DNA from: Bacteroides sp. CAG:530
GTDB lineage: Bacteria > Bacteroidota > Bacteroidia > Bacteroidales > Bacteroidaceae
Direction: 5' to 3'
Assembly (NCBI GenBank): GCA_000434735.1
Contig: FR881268.1
Span: forward strand, 1,519 to 10,003
DNA: 8,485 nucleotides
The notes beneath the pieces were generated by a model. It saw only the letters and a program-made list of their open reading frames with translations. It had not been told where the DNA came from and did not search any database. Of the stretch, positions 6,594 through 8,485 are shown in pieces. Both the position numbers and the translations under genes were made by a program. Numbering within the stretch: position 1 is the first letter of the stretch; the number at the start of each line of letters is the position of its first letter.

Positions 6594-6601
6594 CAAAGAT
6601 A
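6594..6601 (-). promoter_or_regulatory. Bacteroidota -7 promoter element for pepP
   Basis: On the minus strand the sequence is TATCTTTG, an exact TAnnTTTG match 37 bp upstream of the pepP start codon. No TTTG -33 is present at 19-21 bp. A perfect 12-bp palindrome, AAGACATGTCTT (6601-6612), abuts it on the upstream side. Confidence 0.6.
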
Positions 6602-6612
6602 AGACATGTCTT
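6601..6612. promoter_or_regulatory. 12-bp palindrome in the pepP promoter spacer (possible operator)
   Basis: AAGACATGTCTT is a perfect palindrome overlapping the first base of the pepP -7 element and filling the region between -7 and -33. A regulator bound there would block the promoter. This is position-based inference only. Confidence 0.35.
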
Positions 6613-6662
6613 CCATCATAACGAGTCTGTGCTGTTATTTTTATTAAAATATCGTGGAATGT

Positions 6663-6693
6663 TTTGTGAATAAAGAAACTATGTGTAATTTTG
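6663..6693 (+). promoter_or_regulatory. Promoter of the rpsU-xerC-hpf operon
   Basis: TTTG at 6663-6666, 19 bp spacer, then TAATTTTG at 6686-6693: a full match to the Bacteroides sigma-ABfr consensus. The expected start is near 6700, giving a leader of about 68 nt before the rpsU ATG. Both this and the tRNA promoter at 8249 begin with TTTTGTGA, suggesting shared promoter character for translation genes. Confidence 0.85.
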
Positions 6694-6700
6694 CACCGCA

Positions 6701-6715
6701 GTTTGACTATCAAAC
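6701..6715 (+). promoter_or_regulatory. Small hairpin at the 5' end of the rpsU leader
   Basis: GTTTGA (6701-6706) and TCAAAC (6710-6715) form a 6-bp stem with a 3-nt loop, right at the predicted transcript start and flanked on both sides by ACCG. It could stabilise the mRNA 5' end or serve as a ribosomal-protein binding leader; neither can be decided from one sequence. Confidence 0.4.
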
Positions 6716-6767
6716 CGATAAAGCAAAGAAATAATTTAATAATCACATACATTAATTAAAAACAAAC

Positions 6768-6959
6768 ATGATTGTAGTACCAGTAAAAGAAGGCGAAAAC
6801 ATTGAAAAAGCGCTGAAGAAATTCAAAAGAAAATTTGAAAAAACAGGTGTTGTGAAAGAACTTAGAAGCAGACAGCAGTATGACAAACCGTCTGTTTTGA
6901 AGAGACTTAAAATGGAACGTGCCGTTTACGTTCAGAAATTGCATCAGACAGAAGAATAA
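6768..6959 (+). CDS. rpsU: 30S ribosomal protein bS21
   Basis: A 63-residue basic protein, MIVVPVKEGENIEKALKKFK..., of the usual bS21 length and composition. bS21 sits on the 30S platform next to the 3' tail of 16S rRNA. In Flavobacterium johnsoniae, bS21, bS18 and bS6 form a pocket that hides the anti-SD, with bS21 Tyr54 packing on it; this protein has tyrosine at exactly position 54 (RAVYVQKL). The literature reports a very strong SD on rpsU in many Bacteroidota for autoregulation. Here the bases before ATG 6768 are A/T/C only (TTAATTAAAAACAAAC), with no purine-rich SD. First gene of an operon with xerC (76-bp gap) and hpf, driven by the promoter at 6663-6693. Confidence 0.97.
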   Translation: MIVVPVKEGENIEKALKKFKRKFEKTGVVKELRSRQQYDKPSVLKRLKMERAVYVQKLHQTEE

Positions 6960-7035
6960 TAATTTCCGCCAAAACTTTGAATTATTGAATTCTTTTCATA
7001 AATTCGTTGCTGAAAACAATAAGCAATGAACTGCA

Positions 7036-7914
7036 ATGTTGAAAGGATTGTTCTTGGAATATCTTAGGTTCGGTAGGAATTGCTCCGAATGCACTGTGAG
7101 TGGGTACGGAAAGGACTTGGATGAATTTGAGAAGTATTTTAAGACAAAAGATGAAGCTCTGACTTTTGTAGTGGTGGATTCTGATATCGTTAGAGGCTGG
7201 GTGATGAGCTTGGCTGATGAAGGGTATAAGGCTACATCAATAAACAGAAAGTTGAGCGCACTTCGTTCTTTTTACCGTTATTTGCTGGCGCAGAAAATCG
7301 TATCGAAAGATCCGATGCGAAAAGTAAAAGGTCCTAAGGAAGAAAAGAAACTTCCGGTTTTTATCCGTGAATCGGACATGGATCGTTTGCTTGGACAGTT
7401 AGATTCGAGCGCAACTTTTCAGGAAGTCAGGGATCGTATGATTCTTGAATTTCTATATGAAACTGGGGTGCGTGTTTCGGAACTGGTAGCATTGAGAGAT
7501 GCGGATGTCGATTTTGGGCGAGGGCAGGTGAAGGTACTCGGAAAGAGAAATAAGCATAGGTATATACCGTTCGGTGATGAGCTGAAACGAGATTTGCTTA
7601 CTTATTTATTGAAACGAGATGAAACTTTTAGCGGTAGTGAAACATTGTTTGTCTCAGGGAAAGGACTCCCGATGAAACGTAATGCGGTTTATTTAATTGT
7701 GCGACGTGATTTATCAAAGGTAGTAACGCTTAAAAAGAAAAGCCCCCATGTCTTGCGGCACACTTTCGCGACTTCGATGCTGAATCATCAAGCGGAATTG
7801 GAGGCGGTGAAAGAGTTGTTAGGGCATGAAAGCTTGGATGCGACTCAGGTCTATACGCATAATACCTTTGAGGAATTAAAAAAAGTTTATGAACAAGCTC
7901 ATCCTAGAGCGTAA
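7036..7914 (+). CDS. xerC: Tyrosine recombinase XerC-type
   Basis: A 292-residue site-specific recombinase. The N-terminal SAM-like core-binding domain covers about residues 1-85 and the catalytic domain about 105-285. The whole active site is present: R146 (TGVRVSEL), K170 (VLGKRNKHR), H238 and R241 (SPHVLRHTF), H264 (LLGHESL) and the nucleophile Y273 (QVYTHNT). Length and motifs are those of XerC/XerD, which resolve chromosome dimers at dif before division. Location between rpsU and hpf is the conserved Bacteroidales housekeeping site as I know it, so this is not a mobile-element integrase, although XerC versus XerD cannot be settled from one copy. The start at 7036 has no SD. An out-of-frame ATG at 7026 opens only a short peptide. 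The hpf start lies 16 bp after the stop. Confidence 0.93.
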   Translation: MLKGLFLEYLRFGRNCSECTVSGYGKDLDEFEKYFKTKDEALTFVVVDSDIVRGWVMSLADEGYKATSINRKLSALRSFYRYLLAQKIVSKDPMRKVKGPKEEKKLPVFIRESDMDRLLGQLDSSATFQEVRDRMILEFLYETGVRVSELVALRDADVDFGRGQVKVLGKRNKHRYIPFGDELKRDLLTYLLKRDETFSGSETLFVSGKGLPMKRNAVYLIVRRDLSKVVTLKKKSPHVLRHTFATSMLNHQAELEAVKELLGHESLDATQVYTHNTFEELKKVYEQAHPRA

Positions 7915-7917
7915 AGA

Positions 7918-7926
7918 AAAGGAGGT
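7918..7926 (+). promoter_or_regulatory. Strong Shine-Dalgarno sequence of hpf
   Basis: AAAGGAGGT is a 9-base perfect complement of the 16S tail ACCUCCUUU, four bases before the hpf ATG at 7931. No other gene start in this window has anything comparable. It also fixes the start codon: ATG 7889, in frame and inside xerC, would add 14 residues and lacks an SD. Confidence 0.9.
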
Positions 7927-7930
7927 ATTT

Positions 7931-8230
7931 ATGGAAGTAAGAATTCAATCAATTCATTTCGATGCGTCAGAGAAATTGGAAGCTTTTATTCAAAAGAAAG
8001 CAGAAAAGCTCGAAAAGTTTTGCGATAATATAAAGAAAGTAGAGGTGTCTTTAAAAGTAGTGAAACCTGAAACGGCCATGAATAAAGAAGCGGGTGTCCG
8101 TGTGTTGGCTTTGAATACAGAGTTTTACGCTGAAAAGGTAAGTGATACATTCGAAGAGTCGGTAGATGTTTGTATTGAAGCACTATCGAAGCAGTTGCTT
8201 AAAGCAAAAGAAAAACTGCAGGGTAAATGA
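7931..8230 (+). CDS. hpf: Ribosome hibernation-promoting factor, short form (HPF/RaiA family)
   Basis: A 99-residue protein of the HPF/YfiA family: an N-terminal strand MEVRIQSIHFDASEKLEAFI, a basic helix QKKAEKLEKF (35% Lys/Arg over residues 15-35), the strand KKVEVSLKVVKPE, and a final helix FEESVDVCIEALSKQLLKAKEKL. This is the beta-alpha-beta-beta-beta-alpha fold that binds between the 30S head and body at the mRNA and tRNA sites and silences ribosomes in stationary phase or starvation. It lacks the C-terminal dimerisation domain of long HPF, so 100S dimer formation would need another factor. Last gene of the rpsU-xerC-hpf unit, 16 bp after xerC. It has a perfect SD, exceptional for this phylum. 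No terminator follows; the tRNA promoter begins 18 bp downstream. Confidence 0.94.
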   Translation: MEVRIQSIHFDASEKLEAFIQKKAEKLEKFCDNIKKVEVSLKVVKPETAMNKEAGVRVLALNTEFYAEKVSDTFEESVDVCIEALSKQLLKAKEKLQGK

Positions 8231-8233
8231 AAA

Positions 8234-8257
8234 AATCACATTGAAAGTTTTGTGATT
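8234..8257. repeat. Inverted repeat after hpf overlapping the tRNA promoter -33
   Basis: AATCACA (8234-8240) and TGTGATT (8251-8257) form a 7-bp stem with a 10-nt loop. On the plus strand it is followed by an A run rather than T, so it does not look like an hpf terminator. It covers the -33 TTTG of the tRNA promoter (8249-8252). Confidence 0.45.
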
Positions 8258-8278
8258 AAAAAATAATATCTAACTTTG
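8249..8278 (+). promoter_or_regulatory. Promoter of the tRNA-Thr/tRNA-Tyr cluster
   Basis: TTTG at 8249-8252, 18 bp spacer, then TAACTTTG at 8271-8278, matching the Bacteroides consensus. Transcription should start near 8285, about 38 nt before the tRNA-Thr 5' end. Confidence 0.8.
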
Positions 8279-8313
8279 CAGCCGCTAAGACATGGTAGAT
8301 GTTTGGCTGCAAA
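8275..8313. repeat. 9-bp inverted repeat spanning the tRNA promoter and leader
   Basis: TTTGCAGCC (8275-8283) is perfectly complementary to GGCTGCAAA (8305-8313). A second small stem, ACAT/ATGT (8290-8293 with 8299-8302), lies inside it. The left arm includes the TTTG of the -7 element, so the repeat could act as DNA (operator or cruciform), or as RNA in transcripts reading through from hpf. Confidence 0.5.
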
Positions 8314-8322
8314 GTTTGATTT

Positions 8323-8396
8323 GCCTCTTTAGCTCAGTTGGCCAGAGCACGTGATTTGTAATCTCGGGGTCGTTGGTTCGAATCCGACAAGAGGCT
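8323..8396 (+). tRNA. tRNA-Thr, anticodon TGT
   Basis: A full cloverleaf is visible. Acceptor stem GCCTCTT (8323-8329) pairs with AAGAGGC (8389-8395). The D arm is GCTC/GAGC (8332-8335, 8345-8348). The anticodon loop is TTTGTAA with TGT at 8357-8359. The T arm is GTTGG-TTCGAAT-CCGAC (8372-8388), and the discriminator is T8396. CCA is not encoded. The anticodon stem CGTGA/TCTCG has one T-T mismatch in the third pair (8352 with 8364). The tRNA reads ACA and, by wobble, other Thr codons. First of a tRNA cluster that in Bacteroides leads to tuf (inference from known gene order). Confidence 0.96.
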
Positions 8397-8430
8397 CGAA
8401 AGAAACTTAGGCGAAAATACGTTGACCTAC

Positions 8431-8443
8431 TGGTTCTTTGAAA
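8431..8443 (+). promoter_or_regulatory. boxA-like antitermination sequence between tRNAs
   Basis: TGGTTCTTTGAAA resembles boxA (E. coli rrn TGCTCTTTAACA), the NusB-S10 recognition site found in stable-RNA leaders. It lies in the tRNA-Thr to tRNA-Tyr spacer. The match is by eye only. Confidence 0.35.
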
Positions 8444-8458
8444 GAAATTAAGAGAGTT

Positions 8459-8485
8459 GGGCAAATACCAGAGTGGCCAAATGGG
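8459..8485 (+). tRNA. tRNA-Tyr, 5' part (cut by window end)
   Basis: GGGCAAA (8459-8465) would be the 5' acceptor strand, followed by TACCAGAGTGGCCAAATGGG, the D-arm type of class II tRNAs (Tyr, Leu, Ser). GGCCAAATGGG is the form I associate with tRNA-Tyr, and tRNA-Tyr follows tRNA-Thr in Bacteroides. The anticodon lies outside the window, so the identity is inferred. Confidence 0.7.

Noticed and set aside
7036..7914. Mobile-element integrase
   Set aside because: Although it is a tyrosine recombinase, it lies inside a core rpsU-hpf operon without att-like repeats or cargo; XerC/XerD housekeeping function fits better.
7889..7930. Upstream ATG 7889 as the hpf start, overlapping xerC
   Set aside because: The strong SD at 7918-7926 points to ATG 7931, and the HPF family begins MEVRIQ at that position.
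8234..8260. Terminator for hpf
   Set aside because: The stem is followed by A residues on the plus strand, not T; it also overlaps the next promoter.
8350..8366. tRNA-Thr as a pseudogene because of a T-T mismatch in the anticodon stem
   Set aside because: All other arms pair fully and the loop is normal; one mismatch does not prevent function, and I recall Bacteroides tRNA-Thr having this stem.

Overview
The window looks like a chromosomal housekeeping segment from a Bacteroidales bacterium (Bacteroides/Prevotella-type). The basis is: Bacteroidota-type promoters (-7 TAnnTTTG, some with a -33 TTTG about 18-19 bp upstream), almost no Shine-Dalgarno (SD) sequences, Bacteroides-like protein sequences as I remember them, and the gene order rpsU - tyrosine recombinase - hpf - tRNA-Thr - tRNA-Tyr. 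No phage, transposase, CRISPR array or defence island is visible.

Layout. Left end: the start of an FKBP-type prolyl isomerase on the minus strand (1-200, partial), divergent from a sirtuin deacylase (332-1036) followed by a 54-residue rubredoxin (1085-1249). A strong hairpin (1264-1308) separates these from a convergent gamma-class carbonic anhydrase on the minus strand (1317-1841). A 324-bp spacer with a hairpin and a good promoter leads to an ammonium transporter (2166-3524). Between the transporter and a convergent secreted endonuclease/exonuclease/phosphatase-fold protein (3684-4718, minus) lies a 106-bp symmetric element made of four tandem 22-bp near-palindromes (3552-3657). A long-form aminopeptidase P (4778-6556, minus) sits upstream of the secreted hydrolase, with an intrinsic terminator between them. 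The divergent spacer 6557-6767 drives rpsU (6768-6959), then xerC (7036-7914), then hpf (7931-8230). A further promoter drives a tRNA cluster (tRNA-Thr-TGT 8323-8396; a probable tRNA-Tyr running off the right edge).

How the parts relate. The right third is a translation module: bS21, a ribosome hibernation factor and tRNAs. In Bacteroidota, bS21 helps bury the 16S anti-SD tail, so SD sequences are normally ignored. Here bS21 has the Tyr54 linked to that role and its own gene has no SD, while hpf carries a 9-nt anti-SD match (7918-7926). That raises the possibility that bS21-depleted ribosomes selectively translate the hibernation factor. This circuit and the 106-bp palindromic element are the two most interesting items; the other genes are ordinary core metabolism.
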